A program made the position numbers and the translations under genes. This document shows, piece by piece, positions 55,204-64,000 of a stretch of 64,000 nt of DNA (positions are counted from its first letter, which is position 1; each line of letters starts with the position of its first letter). This DNA comes from an uncultured Bacteriovoracaceae bacterium (GTDB lineage Bacteria > Bdellovibrionota > Bacteriovoracia > Bacteriovoracales > Bacteriovoracaceae). The stretch lies in NCBI GenBank assembly GCA_938034385.1, contig CALHLC010000031.1, forward strand, positions 46,239 through 110,238, written 5' to 3'. Below the pieces are notes generated by a model. The model had not been told where the DNA came from and did no database searches. It worked only from the letters and a program-made list of their open reading frames with translations.

Positions 55204-55791
55204 ATGTCCTTTGTGAATTATCACACGAAGGAAATTAACTGCAAGATAGTTTATTACGGACCAGGGTTGGGAGGTAAGACTACAAATATCCAACATGTCT
55301 ATATGAAGACAAAAGCAGATAAAGGTGAATTCGTTCGTTTAAATACTGATAATGAGAGAACTTTGTTTTTTGATTTTCTTCCTCTTGAGATAGGAGAAGT
55401 TCAAGGATTCAAAACAAGGTTTCACTTATATACAGTTCCTGGTCAGGTTATTTATGAAGCGAGTAGAAAATTAATACTTCGTGGAGTTGATGGAATTGTT
55501 TTTGTTGCAGATTCTCAAGTGAGTCGAATGGAAGCAAATATAGAAAGTATGAACGGTTTGAAAACTAATCTTGAAGAACAAGGATATGTCTTTGATAAGG
55601 TTCCAATCGTTTTGCAATGGAATAAGAGAGATCTTCCCAATATTGCACCAGTAAGTGAGTTAAGTGGAAAGTTAAACCACAGTTCTCTTCCTGAAATAGA
55701 AGCAATAGCAGTGGAGGGGCAAGGTGTGTTTGAAACGTTAAAGCTTGTTACAAGAAAAGTTTTAATAAATGTAAAAAGCGGTCTTGAATAA
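55204..55791 (+). CDS. mglA: MglA-type small Ras-like GTPase
   Basis: 195 aa. P-loop [10 protein letters not shown] (residues 19-28, MglA-type), switch II TVPGQ (not DTAGQ), NKRD-type specificity motif WNKRD, and a long helical end. MglA sets cell polarity and motility in myxobacteria and is needed in Bdellovibrio for gliding/prey invasion (established in those groups). No mglB partner is adjacent. The AAAGGAG ribosome site is 55192-55198. A single DnaA-box-like 9-mer lies upstream at 55087-55095. Precedes the dksA-like gene by 9 bp. Confidence 0.93.
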   Translation: MSFVNYHTKEINCKIVYYGPGLGGKTTNIQHVYMKTKADKGEFVRLNTDNERTLFFDFLPLEIGEVQGFKTRFHLYTVPGQVIYEASRKLILRGVDGIVFVADSQVSRMEANIESMNGLKTNLEEQGYVFDKVPIVLQWNKRDLPNIAPVSELSGKLNHSSLPEIEAIAVEGQGVFETLKLVTRKVLINVKSGLE

Positions 55792-55800
55792 GGAGAATTC

Positions 55801-56223
55801 ATGGAAAGGTTTAATCATTTAAAAATTAGAGAATTGAAAACGTTAAAAGAAAAAATATCTACTGATATGACTAGAATTAAAACAAATCTTGAAGAAGTTG
55901 ATACTTCAAATATCATTTCACAAAATCAGCAAAGCGATAATTTAGATGTCGCATCTGTTGACCTTGCTAATTCTCAAATTATTAGAATGAGAAATAGAGA
56001 ATCTTTTTATGCCAAAAAATTAGAGATGGCCCTGAAAAAATTTGATTCAAAAGAATATGGTCTTTGTGAAGATTGTGGTGAAGAGATCAAATTTACGAGA
56101 TTAAATGCACGGCCTACAGCTGAGCTTTGTATAAACTGCAAAGAAGAGTCTGAGAAGAATGAAAACGTTATGTATGTAAAAAAATCTCATTCTTATAGAG
56201 AAACAGTAGATCTTCAGAAATAA
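55801..56223 (+). CDS. DksA/TraR-type C4 zinc-finger protein
   Basis: 140 aa. Helical N-terminus, then DNLDVA (DxxDxA tip motif) and the four-cysteine finger CEDCGEEI...CINC near residues 90-120. RNA-polymerase secondary channel regulators of this type mediate stringent-like control with ppGpp. GGAGAA upstream. Starts 9 bp after mglA and ends flush with rsmH. Confidence 0.88.
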   Translation: MERFNHLKIRELKTLKEKISTDMTRIKTNLEEVDTSNIISQNQQSDNLDVASVDLANSQIIRMRNRESFYAKKLEMALKKFDSKEYGLCEDCGEEIKFTRLNARPTAELCINCKEESEKNENVMYVKKSHSYRETVDLQK

Positions 56224-57111
56224 ATGTATAAAGAACATATCTCTGTTCTTCTTAATGAGTGTGAAGAATATCTTTTACACAAACCCGACTTAGATTATTT
56301 AGATATTACCTTTGGTGGTGGCGGTCATTACTTTTCTTTTTTAGAATCAGGAAAAATTAAAAGTGCCCTTGGGCTTGATCAAGATATAGAGGCCTATAAT
56401 AATGGTAAAAAAAAGATAGAAGCTTCTAAGTTTTCTGATATTGCTAATATTAAGCACATTAATTTTGGATCATTTGTAAAAGATAATACCTTGAAGTTTG
56501 ATTCTATATTAGGAGACATAGGTGTTTCATCTCATCACTTTGATAGTGATGAGAGAGGATTTTCTTTTAAGCGCGAAGCTGATCTAGATATGAGGATGAA
56601 TACTACTGAGGGTGAAAAAGCATCTGATGTTTTAAATTCTCTTAAGGAGAATGAACTTGCTGATATGTTTTATCATTATGGAGAGGAAAGATTATCTAGA
56701 AAGATTGCTGCAAGGATTGTAGAGAAAAGAAGAGAAAATAAAATAATTAAAACTAGTGAGCTTGAAGAAATTTGCTTTTTAGCTTATCCAAAACATATGA
56801 GACATAAAAAGCCTCATCCAGCGACAAGAGTATTTCAAGCACTTAGAATATATGTAAATGATGAATTAAATATACTTGAGCAATCTATTCCAGGTTTGCT
56901 AGATGCTCTTAAACCTGGTGGAAGGTTAGGTTTAATATCATTTCACTCGCTAGAGGATAGAATAGTAAAACATAGTTTCAGGAAAGCTTATCAAAACGAT
57001 CAAGATAAATACGCAATATTAACTAAAAGACCTTTAATCGCAACAGATGAAGAAGTTTCTAAAAATCCAAGATCAAGAAGCGCAAAACTTAGAGTCATAG
57101 AAAAAAAATGA
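56224..57111 (+). CDS. rsmH: 16S rRNA (cytosine1402-N4)-methyltransferase RsmH (MraW)
   Basis: 295 aa. SAM site DITFGGGGHYFSFLE, DIGVSSHHFDSDERGFSF, HPATRVFQALRIYVNDEL, and SFHSLEDRIVKH with the C-terminal PRSRSAKLRVIEK. Methylates C1402 of 16S rRNA. First gene of the division/cell-wall cluster here; mraZ is not immediately upstream. The ATG follows the dksA-like stop directly. Confidence 0.96.
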   Translation: MYKEHISVLLNECEEYLLHKPDLDYLDITFGGGGHYFSFLESGKIKSALGLDQDIEAYNNGKKKIEASKFSDIANIKHINFGSFVKDNTLKFDSILGDIGVSSHHFDSDERGFSFKREADLDMRMNTTEGEKASDVLNSLKENELADMFYHYGEERLSRKIAARIVEKRRENKIIKTSELEEICFLAYPKHMRHKKPHPATRVFQALRIYVNDELNILEQSIPGLLDALKPGGRLGLISFHSLEDRIVKHSFRKAYQNDQDKYAILTKRPLIATDEEVSKNPRSRSAKLRVIEKK

Positions 57112-57123
57112 TACAATTTAGAT

Positions 57124-57387
57124 ATGAGAGCAAGGATAAGTCCGATTTATATATATCTATTTTTAGTAGCGATTATTTGTTTTGCGTATATCTATGCAAG
57201 AATGCAATGCGTGGAAATTGATTATAAAGTTACAAAAATAAATAGAGAGATTAATAAACACAATTTAACGAATAAAGAATTAAAAGCTAAAAAAGCGAAA
57301 TATTTATCTCCAAGTAAATTAAAATCTTTTGCTAAAAAAAATAAATTACAAGAACCTAAAAGAGATCAAATTATTATCTTAAAATAA
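57124..57387 (+). CDS. ftsL: FtsL-like septal protein
   Basis: 87 aa, one membrane helix (about residues 6-24) and a short basic coiled-coil ectodomain. Assigned by topology and position between rsmH and ftsI, where ftsL normally lies; sequence is poorly conserved in this family. Partner of FtsB/FtsQ in the divisome. Confidence 0.72.
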   Translation: MRARISPIYIYLFLVAIICFAYIYARMQCVEIDYKVTKINREINKHNLTNKELKAKKAKYLSPSKLKSFAKKNKLQEPKRDQIIILK

Positions 57388-57389
57388 GT

Positions 57390-59306
57390 ATGGAAAAAAA
57401 CGAGTCATTTAAGGTTAAGATATATTTTATTTTTATGTGTATTTGCCTTGGGTTTTCAAGTGTGTTGCTAAGAGTTGGATATTTACAAGTGGTGAAAAAA
57501 GATGAGTTACTTGAATATGGGAATAAGCAATTTATTAGAACGACTAAGGTTTATCCAAACAGAGGAAAGATATTAGATCGTAATGGGAATGCTCTTGCCA
57601 TTAATGTAAATCGATTCAATGTCTTTGGGATGGCCCAAGAGATGGAGAATAAAAAAAGTACCTCTAAAAAAGTTTCTAAGATTATAAAAGAAGTTAAATA
57701 TAAAGATTTATATAAATCTATTAAAGATAGAAATAAATTTACATGGATTAAAAGAAATATTGATTTAACTAAAGATCAGGTAAAAAAACTAAAAGCGATA
57801 GATGGAGTTCATATAGAACCATTTGTTGGTCGTTATTATCCTAATCAAAAACTAGCCGCACAGGTGCTTGGGTTTGTAGATGTTGATAATTCTGGAATAT
57901 CTGGGGTTGAGAAACAGTTTAATAAAATTTTAATTGGGAAAGAAAAAACGATTTCTTATGTGAGAGATGCTAAGGGACGAGCTATAAAGTTTGAAAACTT
58001 AACTCAAAGTCGAGAACCAAAAGATATTGAATTAAGTATTGATAAAGATATTCAAGATATAGTTGAATCAGCAATTAAGGCCGCCTTTAAGAAACATAAA
58101 GCTAAGCTTACTGGTGCAGCTGTAATGAATGCCAATACTGGTGAGATTCTAGCTATGGCAAACTATCCAAGCTTTAATCCTAATAAACCAAGTGATTCGA
58201 AATCCAAGAATTGGAAGTTATCGTATATTTCTGATCCTTTTGAGCCAGGGTCAGTTATTAAACCATTTACTGTAATCTCAGGGTTATCAAATAATCTGAT
58301 AGAACCAAACTCTCAATTTTATTGTGAGAACGGGAAAATGAAAATTGGTAAATATACAATTAAAGAGAGTGCAGGTCATAAGTTTAAGTGGTTATCTGTA
58401 AATAGAATAATTTCAAAAAGTTCAAATATCGGGACAAGTAAAATTGCATTTGAGACGGGTTCAAAAAATCTTGTAAATACTTTTAGAAATTATGGGCTTG
58501 GAGAGAGAACTAATGTTGAGCTTCCATATGAATCTAGAGGGATATTTAAAAACGATGATGAATTAAAAAAGATTAGGCTTAGCAATCTAAGCTTTGGACA
58601 CGGGATAGCTGTTTCAGGACTTCAAATTTTAAATATGTATGCTCCGCTAGCTAATGGTGGATATAAGTTAAGACCGACCATATTAAAAACTGTTGGTGAG
58701 ACCGAGAAGATTCCAGTAATAAGTGAGAAGGTTAGAAATCAAATAAATGATATGTTGGTAGAGACGGTAGAAGAGGGAACTGGTGATAATGCTCAGATTG
58801 AGGGTTATAAGATTGCTGGAAAGACTGGGACTGCTCAGAAGCCTAATGATAAAGAGGGTGGTTACCTTGAAGATGAATTTATTTCAAGCTTTGTAGGATA
58901 TCCGCTCGAAGTGAAGTCTCCATTTATCGTATATGTTTATGTCGATGCTCCAAGTGAGGAGGGTCATTATGGAAGTGAGGTGGCAGCTCCAATATTTAAA
59001 AAAATAGCTAGGGCCATCTTAGTGAAAAATAATGAATACCATTCGCTTGCTAAGAATGTGGATAATAAAAAGACTGAGGATTCAATTTCGTTGATAGCCT
59101 CATCGGTGAAGAGGTATAAGAAGAATAAAGTTCCAAACTTTGTAGGACTAGATAGAAAGTCTGTATTGAAGCTTGGAGAGAAATTAAATATAAGACTGAA
59201 AATAAATGGATTTGGGATAGTCACTTCTCAAAAACCTAAGGCCTTTTCAAAAATTACTGGTGACAAAACGGTTAAGCTTGTTTTAAAAAAACCAAGTTAT
59301 GATTAA
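57390..59306 (+). CDS. ftsI: Penicillin-binding protein 3 / FtsI with C-terminal PASTA domain
   Basis: 638 aa. N-terminal membrane anchor (about 9-29), dimerisation region, then transpeptidase motifs: SxxK in FEPGSVIKPFTVI, SxN in SKSSNIGTSK, KTG in AGKTGTAQKP. The last ~70 residues, starting KVPNFVGLDRKSVLKLG, form one PASTA domain, more typical of Gram-positive and some deltaproteobacterial PBPs. Septal peptidoglycan synthesis. Overlaps murE by 8 bp. Confidence 0.94.
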   Translation: MEKNESFKVKIYFIFMCICLGFSSVLLRVGYLQVVKKDELLEYGNKQFIRTTKVYPNRGKILDRNGNALAINVNRFNVFGMAQEMENKKSTSKKVSKIIKEVKYKDLYKSIKDRNKFTWIKRNIDLTKDQVKKLKAIDGVHIEPFVGRYYPNQKLAAQVLGFVDVDNSGISGVEKQFNKILIGKEKTISYVRDAKGRAIKFENLTQSREPKDIELSIDKDIQDIVESAIKAAFKKHKAKLTGAAVMNANTGEILAMANYPSFNPNKPSDSKSKNWKLSYISDPFEPGSVIKPFTVISGLSNNLIEPNSQFYCENGKMKIGKYTIKESAGHKFKWLSVNRIISKSSNIGTSKIAFETGSKNLVNTFRNYGLGERTNVELPYESRGIFKNDDELKKIRLSNLSFGHGIAVSGLQILNMYAPLANGGYKLRPTILKTVGETEKIPVISEKVRNQINDMLVETVEEGTGDNAQIEGYKIAGKTGTAQKPNDKEGGYLEDEFISSFVGYPLEVKSPFIVYVYVDAPSEEGHYGSEVAAPIFKKIARAILVKNNEYHSLAKNVDNKKTEDSISLIASSVKRYKKNKVPNFVGLDRKSVLKLGEKLNIRLKINGFGIVTSQKPKAFSKITGDKTVKLVLKKPSYD

Positions 59307-60678
59307 TATCCAGGAGATACTTGGTGGTATCACAATAAATTCAAATGGTGAAAATTTTAAGGTAGAAGATATTTGTTGGAAGACGAGTTTTTCTAATAAA
59401 GAATCTGTTTTGTTTTTTAAGAGTACTGTGAATTCTCATAAATATATCGATAGTCTTGAGTCATTTAGAGTTGTCGTTTTTGGTGATGAGTCGATGTATG
59501 AGAAGAGTAAGAGTGAATCTAAAATACTTATTTCTAAAGATGATTGGTTAAATTCTCAAAAATTGATTTTAGATGAGCTTTATCCAATTGGAGATGAGAA
59601 AATTATTGGGATCACCGGAACTAATGGAAAGACTAGTGTTAGTTGTTATTTAGAAAAGCTCTTTATTCATGATGGGAAATCGGTTTTAAGAGTAGGGACG
59701 CTTGGAGAGTATCTTAATGGTGAGAAGTTGAGTGAGTCTTCGCTAACGACACCGTCTTTTATTGATATAAGGAAGTTATTGTTTAAGAATTCATTTGATG
59801 TAGCGATTTTTGAGGCTAGTTCACATTCATTGGAGCAAGAGAGGTTTTATAAATTAAAATTTTCCTTAGCAGGCTGGACGAATTTTTCTCAAGATCATCT
59901 AGATTATCATGAAACGATGGATGAATATTTTAAAGCGAAGTTGAAAATCAATAATCATTTAGAATCCGAAAAAATATTAACTAGTGATGAAAGTTTACTT
60001 TTAAAAAACAAAGAAGTTTTTAAAACAACAAAATCAATGATTTTTACTAAACAAGCAATAGATTCAAATAAGTCATTAGGGTTAGATTTCAATCAAAAGA
60101 ATATTGAGTTAAGCTTTGGATTATTTGAAGAAATCTCTGGTAAGAAGTCTAGCTTAAATCCGATAGCCTTATTACCAGCAAGGGGTCGATTTAATTTTAT
60201 AGAGTTTAAGGATGCCTTGGTCGTTATTGATTTTGCTCACACACCAGATGCATTAGAAAAAATTTGTAATTCATTAAAAAAAATGAATGAAGATAAAAAA
60301 CTAGTTGTATTGTTTGGGTGTGGGGGCGATAGGGATCGACTTAAGCGTAAATTAATGGCCCAAGCGGTAGAAAAATATGCAGACAAGGTCTTTCTGACAA
60401 GCGACAACCCTAGAAGTGAAGATCCTATGCAAATAATTAATGATGCACTAGAAGGATTTAAAAAACCTGATGAGGTTAATATAGAAGTAGATAGAGAATC
60501 ATCGATAAAAAATGCCTTAAGCGAGATAGAAAATAATATTTTACTAATAGCTGGTAAGGGACATGAAACTTATCAGGAAATAATGGGTGTTAAAAACTAC
60601 TTTAGTGATTTTGATATAGTTGAACTAGAGTTAAGTCGTCAGGAAGACAATTCTTGCAAGAAGGGTCTTGAAGGCTAA
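59299..60678 (+). CDS. murE: UDP-N-acetylmuramoyl-L-alanyl-D-glutamate--2,6-diaminopimelate ligase MurE
   Basis: 459 aa. ATP loop GITGTNGKTS, GxDRD-like GCGGDRDRLKR, and the amino-acid specificity motif DNPR (SDNPRSEDP), which marks use of meso-diaminopimelate rather than lysine. Overlaps ftsI by 8 bp. The first ~75 residues are short compared with typical MurE. Confidence 0.95.
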   Translation: MINIQEILGGITINSNGENFKVEDICWKTSFSNKESVLFFKSTVNSHKYIDSLESFRVVVFGDESMYEKSKSESKILISKDDWLNSQKLILDELYPIGDEKIIGITGTNGKTSVSCYLEKLFIHDGKSVLRVGTLGEYLNGEKLSESSLTTPSFIDIRKLLFKNSFDVAIFEASSHSLEQERFYKLKFSLAGWTNFSQDHLDYHETMDEYFKAKLKINNHLESEKILTSDESLLLKNKEVFKTTKSMIFTKQAIDSNKSLGLDFNQKNIELSFGLFEEISGKKSSLNPIALLPARGRFNFIEFKDALVVIDFAHTPDALEKICNSLKKMNEDKKLVVLFGCGGDRDRLKRKLMAQAVEKYADKVFLTSDNPRSEDPMQIINDALEGFKKPDEVNIEVDRESSIKNALSEIENNILLIAGKGHETYQEIMGVKNYFSDFDIVELELSRQEDNSCKKGLEG

Positions 60679-60920
60679 ATCTCGTGAAAATTTATATAAA
60701 GATCATCGGTTATTACTAGTCTTAATTAAGGCGATATTTATAATCTCCGATTACGGAGTGCCAAATCAAGTACTCACATATTTTAGTCTAATATTTTAAT
60801 GTCAAAAAATATTGACGATAAAACCTTCAAACCAGAGTATTTTGTACTAAATTTTGTGAATATATTTCCTCGAACTAAAATAAATATATAACTAGCTTAA
60901 AATGAACTTTGGAGACATAT
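60679..60920. other. Break in the cell-wall cluster (242 bp)
   Basis: No gene seen. Holds a CTCCG-atta-CGGAG hairpin (60745-60758) without a U tract and TTGACG at 60812-60817. It separates murE from the lipoprotein; the lipoprotein likely has its own promoter. Confidence 0.55.
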
Positions 60921-61496
60921 ATGTTAAAACTTACAATACTACTTCTTATCTTTTCATGTAATGATGCTAGTTTTCACACTGAAGGTGATATAGCAACTGC
61001 AAAAAGTACTACTGGTACTAATCCCAAAGAAACTCCTGATCCAGGCAGTGGTTTACCACCGGGAGGAGATGATGATGAAAAGAAAGAAGACAAAGATCCT
61101 CCAGGAAGTACAACAACTACGACGACTACAACTTCATCAACGACTTCAACTACAATGCCGGGTGGTCAACAACCAAAAGATTGTGTTGAATTTTCAGATA
61201 ACTTTAAAGGTGACTTAGAACCAGATGATTATATGACTGAGCTAGACTATGACAGTCAATTTTTGGATGATTTTTTATGTGATGATGGTGGATTTTCAAT
61301 CTGTCATGTACCTCCAGGCAATGCTGAGGCTGCACACTTTATTGAAATTGGAGACAGTGAAAAGGCAGTTGAGACACATCTTGCAAAAAAGCATGTTGAT
61401 GGAGCGAAAACTCACAGAAGTTACATCGTAAAGTGCTCAATATATAAAGATCAAAAGTTAAAAAAATCTGAAGAATGTGGAGTAATTTGCCAGTAG
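60921..61496 (+). CDS. Thr-rich-linker lipoprotein with a CHVPPGN domain
   Basis: 191 aa from ATG 60921, chosen for GGAG at 60911-60914; the TTG at 60909 lies before it. Signal MLKLTILLLIFSC with lipobox. A Pro/Gly/acidic segment and a Thr/Ser-rich linker (about 68-80) lead to a Cys-containing domain with ICHVPPGNAEAAHFIEIGD, AVETHLAKKHVDG and further cysteines. The ICH-PPGN-AH pattern recurs in secreted bacterial proteins of unknown role. It sits between murE and murF, an unusual interruption. Confidence 0.75.
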   Translation: MLKLTILLLIFSCNDASFHTEGDIATAKSTTGTNPKETPDPGSGLPPGGDDDEKKEDKDPPGSTTTTTTTTSSTTSTTMPGGQQPKDCVEFSDNFKGDLEPDDYMTELDYDSQFLDDFLCDDGGFSICHVPPGNAEAAHFIEIGDSEKAVETHLAKKHVDGAKTHRSYIVKCSIYKDQKLKKSEECGVICQ

Positions 61497-61577
61497 ATAG
61501 TAATGAGTAAGAGATAAGGCTTATTACTATATATTTCAAATTTTTTGATAAAATCTAAAATTAAGTTATGATTAAGT

Positions 61578-62927
61578 ATGGTTTTAGCTCAACATTTACT
61601 TAATTATTCAAAGATTAAATCTGTTTTTAATAAAGAATTATTAAGTGAGTCTGAATTCGCGATTTGTACTAATTCAAGGTTAGAAAAAGAAGGTGATTGC
61701 TTTCTAGCGATAGTGGGCGAAGTTCATGATGGGTTTAAATTTATTGGAAACCTCAAAAAAATAAAAGTTTGTGTTTATCAATCAAGTGCTGAAAAAGATA
61801 ATATTGCATCGAAAATAAAAGGGATAACTTTAATCTCAGTTGATTCGATGGAGAAGTTTATATTTCATTTATGTCATGAACATTCTGAAAGATGTTTTAG
61901 AGACGGTGTTAAAACAATCGCGATTTCAGGATCAAATGGGAAAACAACAACTAAAGAGATGATTAAGCATTTCTTAACTGAAATAGATGAACCATATATA
62001 GCTACTTTGAAGAATGATAATAATCACTTCGGAGTGCCTTTTACAATGTTTCGAGTGAGTCCAGAAAAACATAAGGTTGTGGTTTTAGAATATGGTAGTA
62101 ATCATCCGGGAGAAATGAAACAACTTTGTGATATCACGTATCCATCTTTAGGAGTGACGACGAATATTGGGTATACTCATATGGAGTTTTTTGATGAATT
62201 GGAAGATGTTTTCAAGGAAGAGTCTAAGATTTTTCATAGAGTGTATGGGCTAACAGATGGAAGTGGATTGTTTTTAATTAATAATGATGATGAGTTTTTA
62301 AAGAATTTAACTAGTAAAGGTTGTAGAACTTTTGGAACAGGTCAAGCTCAAATAAAGTATAGCTTCAATGGATCCACAGTAGAGTTCAATGGAATGAAGT
62401 TAGAGAATTCTAATATCATTGGAGACTACAACTTTATAAACTTAGGGAATGCATTTGAATTAACACTCTCAATATTCCCTGAGAAGAAAGAAGAATTAAT
62501 AAGAGCAGCAAAGACTTTTAAAAGTACAAATAATAGATCTCAGTGGCTTGATTGGGAGTCTAAAAAGGTTTTTCTTGATGCCTATAATGCTAATCCTAGT
62601 TCAATGGAAGTAGCGATTAAGTCCTATGTAGATCATATAGGTAGTAATGAATCGGTTCTTATTCTAGGGCAAATGAATGAGCTTGGGAGTAAATCAAAAA
62701 ATTATCATAAAGAGCTTGGAGAATTTACCTCAAAGTTTTCCGTAGATGTAATTTATGTGGGTCAATTTTTTGAACAATTTAGAGAAGGCATTGATAGAAA
62801 TATTAAACATTTTGAAAGTGTTGAAAATGTTGATTGGAAAAGTGAACTTGCAACCTATAAAAATGTATTTGCTAAGGCCAGTAGATCTTTGCAATTAGAA
62901 AAAATTTTCGATATAACTAAACACTAA
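61578..62927 (+). CDS. murF: UDP-N-acetylmuramoyl-tripeptide--D-alanyl-D-alanine ligase MurF
   Basis: 449 aa. ATP loop ISGSNGKTTTKEM, LEYGSNHPGEM, TNIGYTHMEFFD, and DAYNANPSSM near the end. Adds D-Ala-D-Ala to the UDP-MurNAc-tripeptide in the cytoplasm. The stop overlaps the mraY start (TAATG). Confidence 0.95.
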   Translation: MVLAQHLLNYSKIKSVFNKELLSESEFAICTNSRLEKEGDCFLAIVGEVHDGFKFIGNLKKIKVCVYQSSAEKDNIASKIKGITLISVDSMEKFIFHLCHEHSERCFRDGVKTIAISGSNGKTTTKEMIKHFLTEIDEPYIATLKNDNNHFGVPFTMFRVSPEKHKVVVLEYGSNHPGEMKQLCDITYPSLGVTTNIGYTHMEFFDELEDVFKEESKIFHRVYGLTDGSGLFLINNDDEFLKNLTSKGCRTFGTGQAQIKYSFNGSTVEFNGMKLENSNIIGDYNFINLGNAFELTLSIFPEKKEELIRAAKTFKSTNNRSQWLDWESKKVFLDAYNANPSSMEVAIKSYVDHIGSNESVLILGQMNELGSKSKNYHKELGEFTSKFSVDVIYVGQFFEQFREGIDRNIKHFESVENVDWKSELATYKNVFAKASRSLQLEKIFDITKH

Positions 62928-64000
62928 TGTTATATCATCTTATTTATCCATTAAGAGACTCGCTACTACTTGCAAATGTATTCAAGTATATAACAACACG
63001 TTCATTTATTGCTTTTGCGATCTCACTGATTTTAGCAATTGTTTTGGGTAAACCATTTATAAATTTAATAAAGAAAAAACAATTTGGGCAATTCATTAGA
63101 GAAGCTGGTCCAGAGTCACATAAGAAAAAATCAGGAACTCCGACTATGGGTGGAGTTTTAATCATGTTTTGTACAATGATTGGAGTGCTTCTTTGTGGAA
63201 ATTTTAATTCTCTTCCATTTGTTGCAGCTTTGGTTGTAATTGCATCTTTTTTTGTTCTTGGATTTATTGATGATTATTTAATTATTGCAAAGAAGAATAA
63301 TAAAGGAGTTAGTGGGAAGTTTAAATTATTGTGGCAATTTTTAACTTCATTTGTCGTTTGTTATTGGATAGCGAGTTCAAATATTGTATCGACTGATTTA
63401 TATCTGCCATTTGTAAAAGATGCAGTTTTAAATCTTGGTTTACTGGGATTTATAATTTTTGGGGCCTTTGTGATTGTTGGATCAAGTAATGCTGTAAACT
63501 TAACTGATGGACTTGATGGATTAGCAATTGGTCCAGTTGTGACTAGTCTTATTACACTTGCAATCTTTTCATATCTTGGCGGAAATATAGAGACTTCGAA
63601 ATATTTATTCATTCCTTATATCAGTGGACTTGGAGAAGTAACTGTTTTGTGTTCGGCCTTGGTTGGAGCTTGCATAGGATTTCTATGGTTTAACACGTAT
63701 CCTGCCCAGATATTTATGGGAGATGTTGGTTCCTTATCTCTTGGCGGCGCATTAGGAATTATGTCTGTTTTAGGGAAAAATGAGTTCTTATTGTTCATAT
63801 TTGGTGGAATATTTGTAGTTGAAGCACTTTCAGTCATAATTCAAGTTTTTTCGTTTAAAACGAGAGGAAAGCGAGTCTTTAAAATGGCTCCAATTCATCA
63901 TCATTTTGAGCTTAAGGGATGGCAAGAGCCAAAAGTTATCGTAAGATTCTGGATACTTAGTTTGTTATTTATGGTATTAGCTTTGATAAGCCTAAAGCTT
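62927..64000 (+). CDS. mraY: Phospho-N-acetylmuramoyl-pentapeptide transferase MraY (3' end cut by the window)
   Basis: 358 codons are present, so only the last few residues are outside. Starts at ATG 62927, sharing a base with the murF stop. Membrane enzyme making lipid I. Motifs: KKKSGTPTMGG, FIDDYLIIAKKNNKG (catalytic Asp pair), NLTDGLDGLA, FMGDVGSLSLGG, and PIHHHFELKGWQEPKV. The whole open frame runs without interruption to the window end; roughly ten membrane helices. Confidence 0.96.
   Translation, partial: MLYHLIYPLRDSLLLANVFKYITTRSFIAFAISLILAIVLGKPFINLIKKKQFGQFIREAGPESHKKKSGTPTMGGVLIMFCTMIGVLLCGNFNSLPFVAALVVIASFFVLGFIDDYLIIAKKNNKGVSGKFKLLWQFLTSFVVCYWIASSNIVSTDLYLPFVKDAVLNLGLLGFIIFGAFVIVGSSNAVNLTDGLDGLAIGPVVTSLITLAIFSYLGGNIETSKYLFIPYISGLGEVTVLCSALVGACIGFLWFNTYPAQIFMGDVGSLSLGGALGIMSVLGKNEFLLFIFGGIFVVEALSVIIQVFSFKTRGKRVFKMAPIHHHFELKGWQEPKVIVRFWILSLLFMVLALISLKL

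Noticed and set aside
60745..60758. CTCCG-atta-CGGAG hairpin as the murE terminator
   Set aside because: Only 5 bp and no following T tract.
63361..63837. Minus-strand ORFs at the window end
   Set aside because: Shadows of mraY, whose conserved motifs lie on the plus strand.

Overview
The window is an AT-rich, gene-dense bacterial chromosome segment. Its gene content suggests a Gram-negative predatory or delta-proteobacteria-like lineage, with Bdellovibrionota (Bacteriovorax/Halobacteriovorax-like) the best guess. The evidence is an MglA-type GTPase, meso-DAP-type MurE, an atp operon with two b-type subunits (b' and b), many exported lipoproteins and outer-membrane barrels, and an origin-proximal mnmG-rsmG-parA-parB order. 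The lineage is inferred from families, not from a database search.

Layout. 1-3.5 kb: mnmG (5' end cut by the window), rsmG, parA, parB. 3.5-6.2 kb: a tandem 2-oxoglutarate oxygenase, an outer-membrane barrel and a cytochrome c lipoprotein. 6.5-12.3 kb: F1 and stator genes atpF'-F-H-A-G-D-C, without atpB/atpE. 12.3-35.2 kb: mixed housekeeping (yfbR, mtnN, alaS, asnB, dacB-like, endonuclease I, tRNA-Arg(ACG)), metabolic genes, and surface or secreted proteins. One of these is a very large cytochrome/DUF11/dockerin protein split by a one-base frameshift. 46.5-52.2 kb: tRNA-Ser(GGA), a transglutaminase-like protein, tadA, a PilZ protein, another barrel, ogt, and a glutamate-synthase-like protein. 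52.2-56.2 kb: 4.5S RNA, dnaX, ybaB, recR, mglA, and a dksA/traR-like gene. 56.2-64 kb: division and cell-wall cluster rsmH-ftsL-ftsI-murE-(lipoprotein)-murF-mraY (mraY cut by the window end).

The most interesting region is 35,326-46,550. It is an ~11.2 kb integrative element bounded by a perfect 26-bp direct repeat. The right copy is the 3' end of tRNA-Ser(GGA); the left copy is a tRNA fragment. It carries a tyrosine integrase beside the tRNA, an AlpA/Xis-like protein, a primase-like protein with an unusual domain order (TOPRIM first, zinc-finger-like domain last), an SF3/P4-type helicase, an unknown 402-aa protein, a serine recombinase, an HTH regulator and three lipoproteins. The largest lipoprotein is a 14-blade RCC1 protein with two cysteines per blade. 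I see no capsid, tail or conjugation genes, so it resembles a self-replicating satellite or integrative plasmid-like element carrying surface-protein cargo. Paired integrase arm-type sites lie inside both ends. A separate family of repeats flanks the RCC1/serine-recombinase cargo. A decayed recombinase 3' end sits just outside the left repeat, implying an earlier insertion at the same tRNA.

Genome-style notes: eleven of thirteen convergent gene pairs overlap or are separated by one base, leaving no room for ordinary terminators. Several exported-protein genes have a -10 box so close to the ATG that their mRNAs should be leaderless.
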